DNA of 64,000 nt from Halobacteriales archaeon YIM A00010 (lineage in GTDB: Archaea > Halobacteriota > Halobacteria > Halobacteriales > Haloarculaceae), in NCBI GenBank assembly GCA_025041175.1, contig JAKCFJ010000002.1, forward strand, positions 682,001 through 746,000. Direction: 5' to 3'. This document shows positions 8,478 to 17,682 of the stretch, in pieces (within the stretch, counting starts at the first letter, position 1; each line of letters opens with the position of its first letter). The position numbers and the translations under genes are program-made. The notes below the pieces were generated by a model. That model saw only the letters and a list, made by a program, of their open reading frames with translations, made no database searches and was not told the DNA's origin.

Positions 8478-8914
8478 CTGTTTGCTATGTCAACTTTCGC
8501 GGTAGCGCAGCTCTGAATAGTAGTGTATTTCACACAGCGAAAGGAGCCGAATGCTCATCGCTGCCAGGATTGTGAGCCCGCGATCGTGGTTTGCCGTCGA
8601 AAGACCATATATCATATGTCGCTATATACTTTGCCGATTGACTGCTGGACCCTACTTCGGAGGATGGATCTCTGTAAACGGCTTTTACTCACGCCGGTCG
8701 AAATGGAATTTGCAATATCATGCCACGAGATGATGTCTATCGGTATGCTACTTGATCTGCGATACTGTGGCAAGACTCCCTGAGTGTCCCTGATGAACGC
8801 GCGATCTCCTCTGTTTGCCGATCAACAAGAGATGCAAGCGTCTTCTCTCCTGCTTACAGAGTGGTCCACAATCGATGCAAAAAATTGCTTTTCACGCTAA
8901 ATGCGGGACCTAAC
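8478..8914. other. Intergenic, no supported gene
   Basis: 437 bases with no gene that I can support. Short open frames have unusual composition for this genome and no domain. It lies between a truncated gene and the 3-prime end of merB and is probably debris. Confidence 0.4.
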
Positions 8915-9490
8915 TCATCGGGGAGCGTGGTGAGATGGATGGGTGACGAGCGCCTGAGCAAGAGCGAAGGCGGTGTCAAACGACAGCGGCATCGATACCA
9001 CGTCGGTCGTCTCTGCCGTCCAGTGATCGTATTCCGCTTGGGAGCGGAACGCATTCACGTAGGGACAGAACTGCTGATATGCACAGCACGGGTCAAGGCC
9101 GTTGGATTGTGGCCGGTCCCTCGTTCTGGCGACGCCAAAGGACATCACGGCGTCAGCTGGATCCACCGCAATGCTCTGGGGTGAGCCGTTGATGTTGACC
9201 ACACTGTCGCTCACAGGACTCTCAGACCGAATCTCGAAGCTGCCTGTCTCCACTAAGAAGGGCAACAGCAGCGCGTCTAACGTACAGTGGACGTGGTAGC
9301 TCTCGTCGTCAATATGCACTTCATGCCGGGATGTTCCTGAGACACAGAGCTCTTCGACGCTACTCCCAAGCTCCGTTGGGACGGCAGCAGCGAATGCTGC
9401 AAGTGTCGTTGGTTCAGTGGTGAGGGCAAACATCTTCGCTAGTTCAGCTTGCAATTCCTCCGGAATCGGTGTCGTATCAAGTGCTGTCAT
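8915..9490 (-). CDS. merB: Organomercurial lyase MerB
   Basis: A 191-residue protein of the alkylmercury lyase family. MerB cleaves the carbon-mercury bond with two cysteines and an aspartate. The expected residues are present: HCTLDALLLPF gives C69 and D72 (C96 and D99 in the R831b enzyme), and CAYQQFCPYVNAFRS gives the second catalytic cysteine, C142. An extra CC pair sits at 135-136. ATG at 9490 is the natural start; the longer frame upstream lies in the remains of merA. In an intact locus the released Hg(II) would pass to MerA, but merA is reduced to a fragment 13 bp upstream. Confidence 0.82.
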   Translation of the reverse strand: MTALDTTPIPEELQAELAKMFALTTEPTTLAAFAAAVPTELGSSVEELCVSGTSRHEVHIDDESYHVHCTLDALLLPFLVETGSFEIRSESPVSDSVVNINGSPQSIAVDPADAVMSFGVARTRDRPQSNGLDPCCAYQQFCPYVNAFRSQAEYDHWTAETTDVVSMPLSFDTAFALAQALVTHPSHHAPR

Positions 9491-9503
9491 TGTACTATGG
9501 TGG

Positions 9504-9617
9504 TTATGAGGGCCGGGAGACATCATCCGCTGCGGCCATGATGACCTCGGGGAGCGCGGCGAACGCGGCTGCCCCGCCGCCCAGAATCACAAGATCGTAC
9601 TCCATTGTAGTACTCAT
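9504..9617 (-). pseudogene. merA: merA 5-prime fragment (mercuric reductase)
   Basis: A 37-codon frame starts MSTTMEYDLVILGGGAAAFA, which is the N-terminal FAD-binding strand and GxGxxA loop of mercuric reductase. After residue 21 the match ends and a stop follows. About 430 residues, including the redox-active cysteine pair, are missing. It lies directly upstream of merB on the same strand and begins in the shared divergent promoter, so it marks where merA used to be. The identification rests on about 20 residues plus context; another FAD-dependent disulfide reductase is possible. Confidence 0.6.
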
Positions 9618-9623
9618 TTCAAT

Positions 9624-9727
9624 ATCTGTTTTGGTATTAGATCATATGACCCTTTCGGCTTCTCAGAGATGCCGAAGAAAATAGCACTGAGAGACCGAAA
9701 TCCCTTTAGCAAAATACCACAATAGAT
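9624..9727. promoter_or_regulatory. Divergent mer promoter with paired inverted motif
   Basis: The motif ATCTGTTTTGGTAT at 9624-9637 is mirrored by ATACCACAATAGAT at 9714-9727 (12 of 14 positions match as an inverted pair). Each copy lies 6 nt from a start codon, the merA fragment on the left and the ArsR gene on the right. With leaderless transcripts this places the motif over both transcription starts, a good position for an ArsR-type repressor to act on both genes. Confidence 0.45.
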
Positions 9728-9733
9728 GTTGTA

Positions 9734-10153
9734 ATGAGTACGCGCCTTCTCCAATCGAATGAGGACGTCAACGACGCACGCGCAACCATCTTCCGTGCGC
9801 TCGGTGATCCAAACCGTCTGCGTATCTTCCAGACGCTCGCCGAGGCAGGCGAGCCGTTGAACGTGACCACGATCTGTGACCGGACGGAGCTCGAAGCGAA
9901 TCTCGTCTCCCATCACCTCCAGTGTTTGAAAAATTGCCAGCTCGTCGATTCCGAACGCGACGGCCGCCAGAAATTCTACGAAGTGAGCCGGTCTGAGGCC
10001 GTCGAGATGGTCGCACTGGCGGATGAGTGTATCCGCCAGAATATCGAGAGCATCCTCGGCTGTGACATCGTGACGCAGTCCGGTGACATTACCAGAATCG
10101 AAGATTCTGGTCAGCAGCCAGAACCGGACGGTTCTAGCGACAATGACGACTAA
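9734..10153 (+). CDS. ArsR family regulator of the mer locus
   Basis: A 139-residue ArsR-type winged helix (FRALGDPNRLRIFQTLAEAGEP, given in part; recognition helix around NLVSHHLQCLKNC; wing RDGRQKFYEV). It has cysteines at C48 (TTICDR), in LQCLKNC, DECIRQN and GCDIV that could bind metal. ArsR repressors leave DNA when they bind metal. It is divergent from merA'-merB and overlaps the small CysCys membrane protein downstream, so mercury is the likely inducer. This is inferred from neighbours; there is no MerR-type regulator here. Confidence 0.82.
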   Translation: MSTRLLQSNEDVNDARATIFRALGDPNRLRIFQTLAEAGEPLNVTTICDRTELEANLVSHHLQCLKNCQLVDSERDGRQKFYEVSRSEAVEMVALADECIRQNIESILGCDIVTQSGDITRIEDSGQQPEPDGSSDNDD

Positions 10154-10358
10154 CACTGACGAGCACGAGCGGACATCGCTGCTGACTGCCGCCGGGGTTG
10201 GCGGCGCAGTCGCCTGTTGTCCGGCACTCGAACTCCTCGGCGGTGCCGCAGTACTTGGTGGACTCACAGCCACAATCGGCGTCTCGATGGGAGTTACCTA
10301 TGTGACTGTCATCGGTGTTGGTGGCATTCTCGCGGCACTGCTCGCCAGTGGAGACTAG
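10143..10358 (+). CDS. Small CysCys membrane protein, MerF/MerT-like
   Basis: A 71-residue protein with two membrane helices (about 14-40 and 44-68). A CCPALELLGG motif places vicinal cysteines (C25, C26) in the first helix, as in the MerT/MerF/MerC mercury importers, which pass Hg(II) across the membrane through such a pair. ATG at 10143 overlaps the end of the ArsR gene by 11 bp, so translation is coupled. A longer upstream frame lies inside arsR and is unlikely. It is too short to be a classic MerT; MerF-like is the best description. Confidence 0.6.
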   Translation: MTTNTDEHERTSLLTAAGVGGAVACCPALELLGGAAVLGGLTATIGVSMGVTYVTVIGVGGILAALLASGD

Positions 10359-10574
10359 CAGAGTAAGGGATAACACATGACTGGAGTCGAGTGTCCGGTC
10401 TATAGTCCTGGATATGGTAGCCGGTGCTGTCCACGACCCCGCTTGGACAGGCCATCGAGGAGTCGACGTTGAAGAGATACGATCCCTCTACTGGCTTGCC
10501 ACCCCACGATGACGAGTTGGCCTGAGCTGATTAGCCCTCCCTCAAAATGAAGGTCCATATTCTCACGAAGTGCC

Positions 10575-12185
10575 GTGATGGATGACGTGGGCCCTCTTGA
10601 GCCAGTGTTCGACGACGTTCACGAACGGCTTGAAACAGCACCGACGCTTGTCGACCTCGTTCGACACATGAATGTTGACCCGGTACTCTGCGATGTAGAT
10701 ACCAAGCGTTTTGAGGAGTTAGAGTACGACGCAGAGCCACTCGTTCGTGCATTGTTCTGCCGGGAGCTCGCTGGGCTTTCGTGGGCTGCCCTCTACGAAT
10801 TTCTCTCGACCGACGCACGAGCCATCCAGATCGGCTTCGATCCCGAGGCGTTTGGCCCGTATAACACGGCTCCAACGCGACAAACACTCACCACCGCGTG
10901 GGATCTGGAGCTGTCGGACGATGGGAAACGAGCCATTCTTACCGTGAGTGAGCGTCTCGTTGCTATCGCCCACGAAAATGAGGTGGCACTCGATCTCCGC
11001 CTGCCGCGCCACGTCGAAGAGAATGACTCCGATCTGCGAGAACGACACGGTGGGGAGTTCTCGGACGAGCAGATCCGTCAGACGGTTCGCCTTGCCCGTG
11101 AGACCATCTTCGGTGCGTTTGACGCCGGGAGAGCAGCTAATACCACGTATCCGGAGAGTCGTTTCGACGAATTTCAGGCGTTCATGGCCCTCTGTCGGTG
11201 TGGGACGCCACAGGGCCAGGCTCGGATGGAGACCTTCTTCGGGGAGGACTACCCCCCTCACGGTGATACCCACCTCCGGACGGTCAAGAAATACACGTCT
11301 GCGATGATTCAGGCAGGGTTCGATCGGTCGATTGAGAACCTTCTGGCAGCGGTGAATCACCTCCAGATCTTCCAACCGCCCGTCACTGTTGCGATCGATA
11401 TTACCACCTGGCCCTACCATGCTGAAGAGGATCTCCCCAGTGAGGTCAGTGGGACCGACGAATCGGGAGAGATGGCCTACAAATTCGCGACGCTCTCGCT
11501 GGTTGGCAAGAGCATGCCGATCGTCCTTGCCGTTGAGCCGGTGATTGAGAGCTCAGCGTGGGACGAGAACTTCCCCCATCAGTATCATCGAACAGTCCGA
11601 CGGCTCGTGCGACGAGCCCAAGAATTCGTGTCGATCGATTTCGTCCTTGCCGACCGTGGGTTTGAATCATTGCAGGTCTACCAAACCCTGGATAACCTGG
11701 ATGTCACCTATCTCTTCCCCAAGGTTGAACGAGAGCCCGAGAACACGTACATCGACCGGATGGAGCAGGAGGGAACAGAGGTGGCTGTCGAACAGGCGAC
11801 GGTGAAAGCGAGAAATGGGAGCCATGAGTGTCGAGTACTGTTCGTCTCAGGACAAAACGGTGACATACAGCCGTTCATTACGAACGAACAGATTGACGAT
11901 CCCGAACACGCACAGCGGTGGGTGAAGCGCTACGTCTCCCGCTGGTGGATCGAAGCCGAATACCGCTCGATCAAACAGGAGTTCCTCGCACGAACATCCT
12001 CCAAAGATCATACCCTGCGATTCTACTACTTCGTGTTCGGTATCCTCATGTACAACGTCTGGCGGCTCACGGATGTCCTGCTGAAAGCGACAGTCTCACG
12101 GGAGTTGACGACCGCTCCGCCAGTCCTCACTGCTGGAGAACTCGCTGATTGGATTGCAATCCATCTCCAGCTCGGGCCTGGCTAG
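10575..12185 (+). CDS. IS4-superfamily (ISH3/ISH6-like) DDE transposase
   Basis: A 536-residue transposase-like protein. The RNase H-fold acidic residues are visible: VAIDITTWPYH (first D), VLADRGFESLQVY (second D) and a C-terminal WWIEAEYRSIKQEFL that fits the YREK-type glutamate of IS4 relatives. The C-terminal helix FGILMYNVWRLTDVLL is common in haloarchaeal IS4-like transposases. The protein is longer than typical ISH3 enzymes (about 390 residues). I could not find terminal inverted repeats or a target duplication on either side, so the element may be partial, or the gene may be an immobile relative. The start could also be one codon later. Confidence 0.7.
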   Translation: MMDDVGPLEPVFDDVHERLETAPTLVDLVRHMNVDPVLCDVDTKRFEELEYDAEPLVRALFCRELAGLSWAALYEFLSTDARAIQIGFDPEAFGPYNTAPTRQTLTTAWDLELSDDGKRAILTVSERLVAIAHENEVALDLRLPRHVEENDSDLRERHGGEFSDEQIRQTVRLARETIFGAFDAGRAANTTYPESRFDEFQAFMALCRCGTPQGQARMETFFGEDYPPHGDTHLRTVKKYTSAMIQAGFDRSIENLLAAVNHLQIFQPPVTVAIDITTWPYHAEEDLPSEVSGTDESGEMAYKFATLSLVGKSMPIVLAVEPVIESSAWDENFPHQYHRTVRRLVRRAQEFVSIDFVLADRGFESLQVYQTLDNLDVTYLFPKVEREPENTYIDRMEQEGTEVAVEQATVKARNGSHECRVLFVSGQNGDIQPFITNEQIDDPEHAQRWVKRYVSRWWIEAEYRSIKQEFLARTSSKDHTLRFYYFVFGILMYNVWRLTDVLLKATVSRELTTAPPVLTAGELADWIAIHLQLGPG

Positions 12186-12431
12186 GAGACCACTCTCCCC
12201 GTTGGGAAAGCGGTAAATAGAGCGACAGCTCTCTCTAACTATCACCAATATGGACGACTGACATCGGAGACTACTCGTGTACCAACGCCATTGCTGATGC
12301 GTACATCTTGTCTACTTTATCTCAACGATAGAAATGAGAACAGAAGTTGCTGTGGCACTATTCGCGTTTACACTCCGAAGTTAGGGCTGGATGAAATGTT
12401 CGCCGTCGACGGCACAGAAGCGGAGTTTCTG

Positions 12432-12891
12432 CCTTATGTAACACCAGGGCCTTTATGGAGCAAGAGATGTTACATAAGGTTGAAGATGACGAGCGAAAAC
12501 ACGCCGACTGCGCCCGTATCACTACCGAAGTATCTCCGCGAAGGACTCCCGAAACAGGACGTGTCGACACTCGAAGACGCTCAGGCCTACATCGAGGAGT
12601 TGATCGAGTTCCAGCAGCGACCGGTCGACCCCGACGATCTCCCTGACGGAGCCGAACCCGTCGAGGACGAAGACAGCGATGGGAAAGGAACCGTTGTGAA
12701 GGAAAAAGTCACCTGTGGAGACGACAGCTGTCACTGCTCGAAAAACGGCGAGAAGCACGGTCCCTACAAATACCGCTACTACCGCGATGAATCAGGCACA
12801 CTCACCTCGGAGTACCTCGGCAAAGCATGATTTCCTTTTGTGCCGTGTGTAATATCTCGTGGGGGATAGCCAGCCACTTTGTTACATAAGG
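12432..12891. repeat. DUF6788 cassette bounded by inverted repeats
   Basis: The 11-mer CCTTATGTAAC at 12432-12442 recurs inverted as GTTACATAAGG at 12469-12479 and at 12881-12891. The outer pair encloses the whole DUF6788 gene. The inner pair, 26 nt apart, ends 6 nt before its start codon and can form a hairpin or a two-site operator. This could be a tiny mobile cassette or an autoregulatory arrangement. No target duplication is apparent. Confidence 0.5.
12486..12830 (+). CDS. DUF6788 family protein
   Basis: A 114-residue acidic protein. The C-terminal part carries the family signature: CGDDSCHCSKNGEKHGPY followed by KYRYYRDESGTLTSEYLGK. The cysteines and histidines suggest a small metal-binding site. 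The first half holds a helix (LEDAQAYIEELIEFQQR) and an acidic linker. ATG at 12486 fits the inverted repeats just upstream; the frame extends further but the extra 65 residues do not look haloarchaeal. DUF6788 proteins have no proven function. Three copies of the sequence GTTACATAAGG or its complement flank it. Confidence 0.7.
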   Translation: MTSENTPTAPVSLPKYLREGLPKQDVSTLEDAQAYIEELIEFQQRPVDPDDLPDGAEPVEDEDSDGKGTVVKEKVTCGDDSCHCSKNGEKHGPYKYRYYRDESGTLTSEYLGKA

Positions 12892-13520
12892 CCAGATCCA
12901 CCATCGCTCCGTGCCGATCGGGGCGGAACCCTACCCCCTTCGGGTGTGCAGAAGGAGTTCCTTTTGCACATACCGTGCAAAGCCCTGTTTTTCATAGGAA
13001 TAGAGGAGAATAGAATCCTTCGCATACTGCCCTCACTCTGATGAAGGTCCGATCCCACATCTACTCATGGACGATAAACTAGACGTCATTTTAGAATCGC
13101 TCCATGCAGAAGGGTACGACTCGATCACCCGGGTATATCGAGGCCAGTGGCAAGGTAGTCCTCCCATGGACGTACCGACGTGAACTCCGGAAGGCTGGCG
13201 ACGATTGCTCCTACGATATACTGCGGTAGTGATCCAGAGTTAATCCCTCCTGAGCTACGGGCAACGGTTGAGAATCCACCAATAATATGCCAGAAATAGT
13301 ATATCAAGTCGAATCACACGAAAGTATGCAAAGATAGAGTCCATCCCTACTGCCGTGCGAGCGCGGACATAGTATTATCAGTTTGGTGGAACATTTCTTG
13401 TCGCCACAGTCTACAACGTCGAACAAGCCGTCAAGCAATGAAATCCGCTTCCATCTGCGGATTCAGTAAAGCTCTGAGAAGGGAAGTCCAGCCAGTTTCA
13501 GGCTTGAGAATAGAGAGTAG
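12892..13520. other. Intergenic with palindrome and a 38-codon frame
   Basis: No intact gene. A near-perfect 26-bp palindrome lies at 12945-12970, with arms beginning TGTGCA and ending TGCACA. A 38-codon frame at 13067-13183 (MDDKLDVILESLHAEGYDSI at the start) has normal acidic composition and may be the head of a lost gene. The rest shows nothing. Confidence 0.4.
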
Positions 13521-16333
13521 CTACACTTCGAAGTCGTATTTTTGTTCCCGTTTGATAAACGCGTCCCTACCACCCTCCAGAATTTCGGCAACGTGGGTGC
13601 GAATATCCGAATTTTCGAGCGCACCTGATTCGAAAAAGATTTTGTTGTCCTTATACCTGGCTACGATCACCTGTTCGGCATCGGTGTTGACAACGAGATT
13701 CGCGTTGTGCGTCGCGATTATGACTTGTCGGTCAGTTTTTGCCTTCCGGAAGGCATCTTTGAGCGTATCGTAGATGAACCGGTTGTCAAGATTCTCTTCG
13801 GGCTGATCAATGATGAGCGGCTTATCGTCCTCAGCGAGAAGTATCTTGAGCAGGACAGTCCCCTTCTGTCCCAGTGAGAGCCGATTCATTGGCGTCTCAT
13901 CAAGGAGGATCCGTTCGTCGAGTTTGATGTAGTTCCCGAAGACTCGCTGTTCGTATTCCGCCTGCGAGGACCCGTTCGTGAGCTGCTCGCTGTAGCATAG
14001 TGTTTCTTCAATATAATCTTCTGCTAAGTGTTGAACTCGTTCGGGATTCTCGATCGCCTCTTCAAGACGGTTGACACCGGGCGTGAGATCTTCGAAGTTT
14101 ACACTCCGGCCATCAAGCAGATTGAATAGTTCCGACTGCACGCCATCTGCAAGTTTCAGCTGCGCTCTGAACTGGACATCTTCGAGGATGGCCGACTTCC
14201 CCTCTTGAAAGTGGGAGATCATCGTTGAGTACACGTCTCGAAGCCGGTCACAGCGTCGGAGGTAGTCAATGAACTGCTTGATCCGCTTCTTTCGCAGATC
14301 CGAAATCTTATCTTGTGTTTCTTTCAACTCTTTACGGTGGTCTTCAACACTATCTCGCTTGTCCTCCAGCTGCCGAAGGTCTTTCCGGAGTGACGAGAGC
14401 TTGCCGCTTACATTCTGCAGGCCATCAAGCTCTCTCTGCAAATCGTTCTTACTCTCTTTCAATTCCTCAATCCGTGAGGTAACGCGGCTGATGATATTCT
14501 CGAGTTCTGCTTCGAGGCTCTCACGATCGATGTGAGCCATAGAGATGTCTAACCCGAGTTCGTTCGCCTTTGTCGAGACTTTGCTCGTATGGTTATTGTA
14601 TTTCTCGATCGAGTCGAGGAGTTTACGCTGTGTCTGGAGGGTATCGCGCATGGAACCCGCGATCTCAAGCTGCTCTTCTATCTCTTCGAGGTCGGATTCG
14701 AGCTCATCAACTGCCTCCTCGTGAATTTCGCTCGCGTGCTTCTCGCGGAACTTTTCAATTTCTTGCTTCTTGTCAGCGATATTCCCCTTGACTGCATCGA
14801 GTTCGTGAAACACATCCCGAAGTCGATCATCGATTGTCTCTGGATTATGCTGATGTAGTTGATTAGTGAGCTGTTGTAGCTCTCTGACAATCTTGTCTAT
14901 CTCGGCCTGTGTCCCCTCGAATCGGTCTAGCAAGTCCGGGTCGTTGGACTGGGTCGACTCCTTGATTAAGTCCAGAACTTTCTTATGCATCAGGGCATCA
15001 TCCCGGCAGAACCCCGCGATTTTCCCCTGTGGAAGGTACTCGATTCGAGACCGGGTAATGGTCTCATCGTCGAGCATAGACTTCTCGAAGGATTTGACTT
15101 CATCGCCGGTAAATGTGAGCTGTGTCATCACTGAAGACGCCCCGTCTGATTTTTGCGTCCGTTCAATGAACGAGTTCGAATCAGCGTTGACATCCTCCAT
15201 CGGAATATGCTGATTTTCGAAACAGTTCGCGATTAAATCCAGTAGTGCCGTTTTCCCAGCCCCTTTGCCACCAATTACGGTGATAAGGTTCGAGTTCAGC
15301 GGAAGCTGTGTCTCAGCAATCTCCAACGTATTGTTGATTTTCCCGTCGTGAATGCTCAGCTCGTCGGGCGTGTGAATGGAAATCCGACGCTGGGGACTTT
15401 TGGGACCGATACCAATCCGCGTCTCGGGTTCGTACTTGATCTGTTTGAGGCCTTCCCACGTGGTGTCGGCCTTGATCCAGCAATATCGGTCTTTGTCAGG
15501 GTGACAGAAATCGTCGAACGAGTGTGTGTCCGACCCGCGGATCCCCGGGACGCGCGCGCCAAAGCGTTCGGCGAACGATTCCGGCGTAAAGCCACCTTCC
15601 CGGCCGAGGAACCAGTTTCGATCGCTATTTTTCTGTACAAAAACAGCGTCTGCTTGGGTCAGCAGTTTACTCCGTTCCGAACCGGACCGCGACCCCCACT
15701 GGAGATCGTCCCAGCCTCCCTTCGTGACGAGGACAGTCATCGCCTTTCCGCGAAGCCGCTTGCGCTCCAATGCTTCCTGGATGTCATTCCACTTGACAGT
15801 GATGAGCTTACAGCCTGCAACATACGGATCGTCTTCGTCGACAGAATTCGCGAATCGATCAGAGTTGCCAAGCTCCGTAATGCTCTCTCGCGTTAGGGCG
15901 ATATCTTCACCGACAGGGTCTGTAGCATCATTTGGGAGATAAATTCGTCTTGGATTTGTGTGGGAGACAGATCATCACTGAACAGCACATGCACCTCAAT
16001 TGGCTTTCCATTCCCATCGTGCCGGCTCGTGATAAAGTTGTTAATCCGTAGCTCGATATTCGGAATAACAAGATCAAGGTTGTCGAGCCGTCCGTTCTCC
16101 TCTATCTCCCGCCGAATCCGCTTGTAACCCTCGATGGAGAAATAGTCGGTAATGGCGACACAAGAGATATCATCCAGCGCTTCTAGCTCGTCAAGATACC
16201 GGTCCCAGATGGCATCTTCATGAGCTTCTTCCGCGTGGATGTCTCGGTCAAGCCCAAATCCCTCGTGAAATGATGCCGGTGAGTGGACGTGCAGATCCCA
16301 CTTGTTCCATGTAGATCCCCGTGGCGATGTCAT
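13521..16333 (-). pseudogene. TrlF-type PHP-ATPase, one frameshift
   Basis: Two frames together encode about 937 residues. The first (16333-15893) is a PHP phosphoesterase-like domain (WDLHVHSP near residue 12, with D and H metal ligands). The second, open from about 15950 down to 13521, completes it and adds an SMC-like ATPase: Walker A GGKGAGKTALL, a long coiled coil, signature LSLGQKGT, Walker B PLIIDQPEENLD and H-loop IIATHN. This PHP plus ATPase order is that of the TrlF family, often found among defence genes. Restoring one T in the run at 15941-15943 joins the frames smoothly (IQDEF then YLPNDATDPVGEDIAL). It may be a sequencing error rather than decay. Confidence 0.72.
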
Positions 16334-16800
16334 GATAATACTATTATCGATAGCGGGAATATAAATTTTTACTTATTTGAATCGTCCGTGCTACTTTCGG
16401 TCTAAGTTAACACGGCTCGCCAGTTCTTTCGGAATAACATCTACACAAAAAAGTGATGTGGAACGGCCAGTCATCCGATTGATCTCCTGTAGATTATCAG
16501 AGAGCCTGTGAGGGATCATTGATAGGGAGTTGCTGCAGTTCGGTTGCTCGCTCAGCGATGTCTTCGTTAGAAGTAGCTATTATTCGAAGGATTGTGATTG
16601 AATTGATGGAAAACGTGTGTCGACACTCTAATGAGAGATATATACTCTGTATCTGGGCTTCAATGACCTCTCCCGTTCCAAACCCTATTACCCTGTCAGT
16701 AGGGACATGTCTGCTGACAGGGTGAGAGAACCATGAGTATTACATAGCCGAGTAGAGCTAGCTCAGAATGGTGGGTTTCTGAGACACCCCTAGAGGATTG
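16334..16800. other. Intergenic, no supported gene
   Basis: 467 bases without a supported gene. It begins with the A+T-rich promoter region of the PHP-ATPase gene (about 16335-16380) and ends at the palindromic repeat at 16801. Short frames show no domain. Confidence 0.4.
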
Positions 16801-16902
16801 AGGTCGGCTAGGTATATTTCCATGCATATTTGGATTCGAAATCTATACTGGACGTCTAAATTTCGTAGGTGGATATGCATGACGAATCTACCTAGCCGAC
16901 TT
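16801..16902. mobile_element. Palindromic MITE-like repeat, copy A
   Basis: A 102-bp imperfect palindrome. The left end AGGTCGGCTAGGTATATTTC followed by CATGCATAT mirrors the right end, which reads AAGTCGGCTAGGTAGATTCG then TCATGCATAT on the other strand. Four more copies of 100-103 bp lie at 25918, 27539, 44251 and 46085. It encodes nothing. It marks the point where the TolB-like reading frame downstream is cut off. Confidence 0.7.
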
Positions 16903-17598
16903 CTGGTGAAACTGGACCTAAGGGCGGTCGGATCTGTCTGTGGTCACTAACTGACGGAGCAGTTCAGGCAATGTCGCCGTGGTACAAGAGTGGACTACAG
17001 TATAAGATATCGTGGTATCCGCAGGGGCAACGGGTTTACTACTACGTAGAAGATAAGCATGGCCCCGATATTTATGCGCTCACACCGAGTGGTGACGTCA
17101 CTACGATTGTCGCTGATGATGCTTACCACTATCTCGCAGACCTTCACCCATCCGGTGAGTGGCTCCTCTACAGTTCGTCAGCTACGGATCATCTCCAAAA
17201 AAAGACCGTCAGCACCGACACAGCAGAGGCGTGGGGACCTTCTGATTTCTCCGACCCATCCATTGTCGCTCGTTTCGATCATACTGGTGAGCGGATTCTC
17301 ATCATGCGAAATCCGACAGACAACCTTCAGAATCAGGATTTGTTTATCCATGCAAGCGATGGTACTAAGCAGAGGAGAGTGTCAGGATACTGGAGACCGT
17401 TCGTTCAGGACTGGATGGCATCCAGAGGGTGATCGGATTTTTGTGACATCCAATATAGAAAAACGACCAGGGATCTTCGATCTCCGGACAAATGAGGTCC
17501 ATTGGTTCGGTGAACAGGGATCTCGTGAACCTACCGAGACGAAGATGAACGGTGGAACAGCGCAAGAACTCCATCGATTGCTACCCAACACCTGTTGA
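16903..17598 (+). pseudogene. TolB/PD40 beta-propeller remnant
   Basis: Fragments of a WD40-like TolB propeller: ICLWSLTDGAVQAM, ISWYPQGQRVYYYVEDKHG, LHPSGEWLLYSS and, in a second frame, WHPEGDRIFVTSNI. The frame is already open at the edge of repeat copy A, so the gene lost its 5-prime part there. Near 17415 an extra four bases (TGG ATGG before CATCC) throw the frame off. Without them DWHPEGDR would follow directly. TolB-like propellers bind peptides or act as scaffold domains. This one is clearly dead. Confidence 0.65.
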
Positions 17599-17682
17599 GG
17601 ATATTCGTCGCCACTCAAATGAAGAAAATAGAAACTCATCTTTCGACAGATTAATATTTCGATGTAATAATAATAAAACACT

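Noticed and set aside
8523-8783. Open frame of 86 codons after the beta-CASP fragment
   Set aside because: Rich in Cys, Met and Arg, with no acidic bias and no domain.
9614-10273. Open frame of 219 codons on the minus strand over the ArsR gene
   Set aside because: The plus-strand ArsR fold is certain and this frame mirrors its codons.
10719-11420. Open frame of 233 codons on the minus strand over the DDE transposase
   Set aside because: It is a shadow of the transposase with no domain of its own.
12291-12485. N-terminal 65 residues in front of the DUF6788 protein
   Set aside because: Cysteine- and leucine-rich sequence unlike haloarchaeal coding, running through the inverted repeats. ATG 12486 is a better start.
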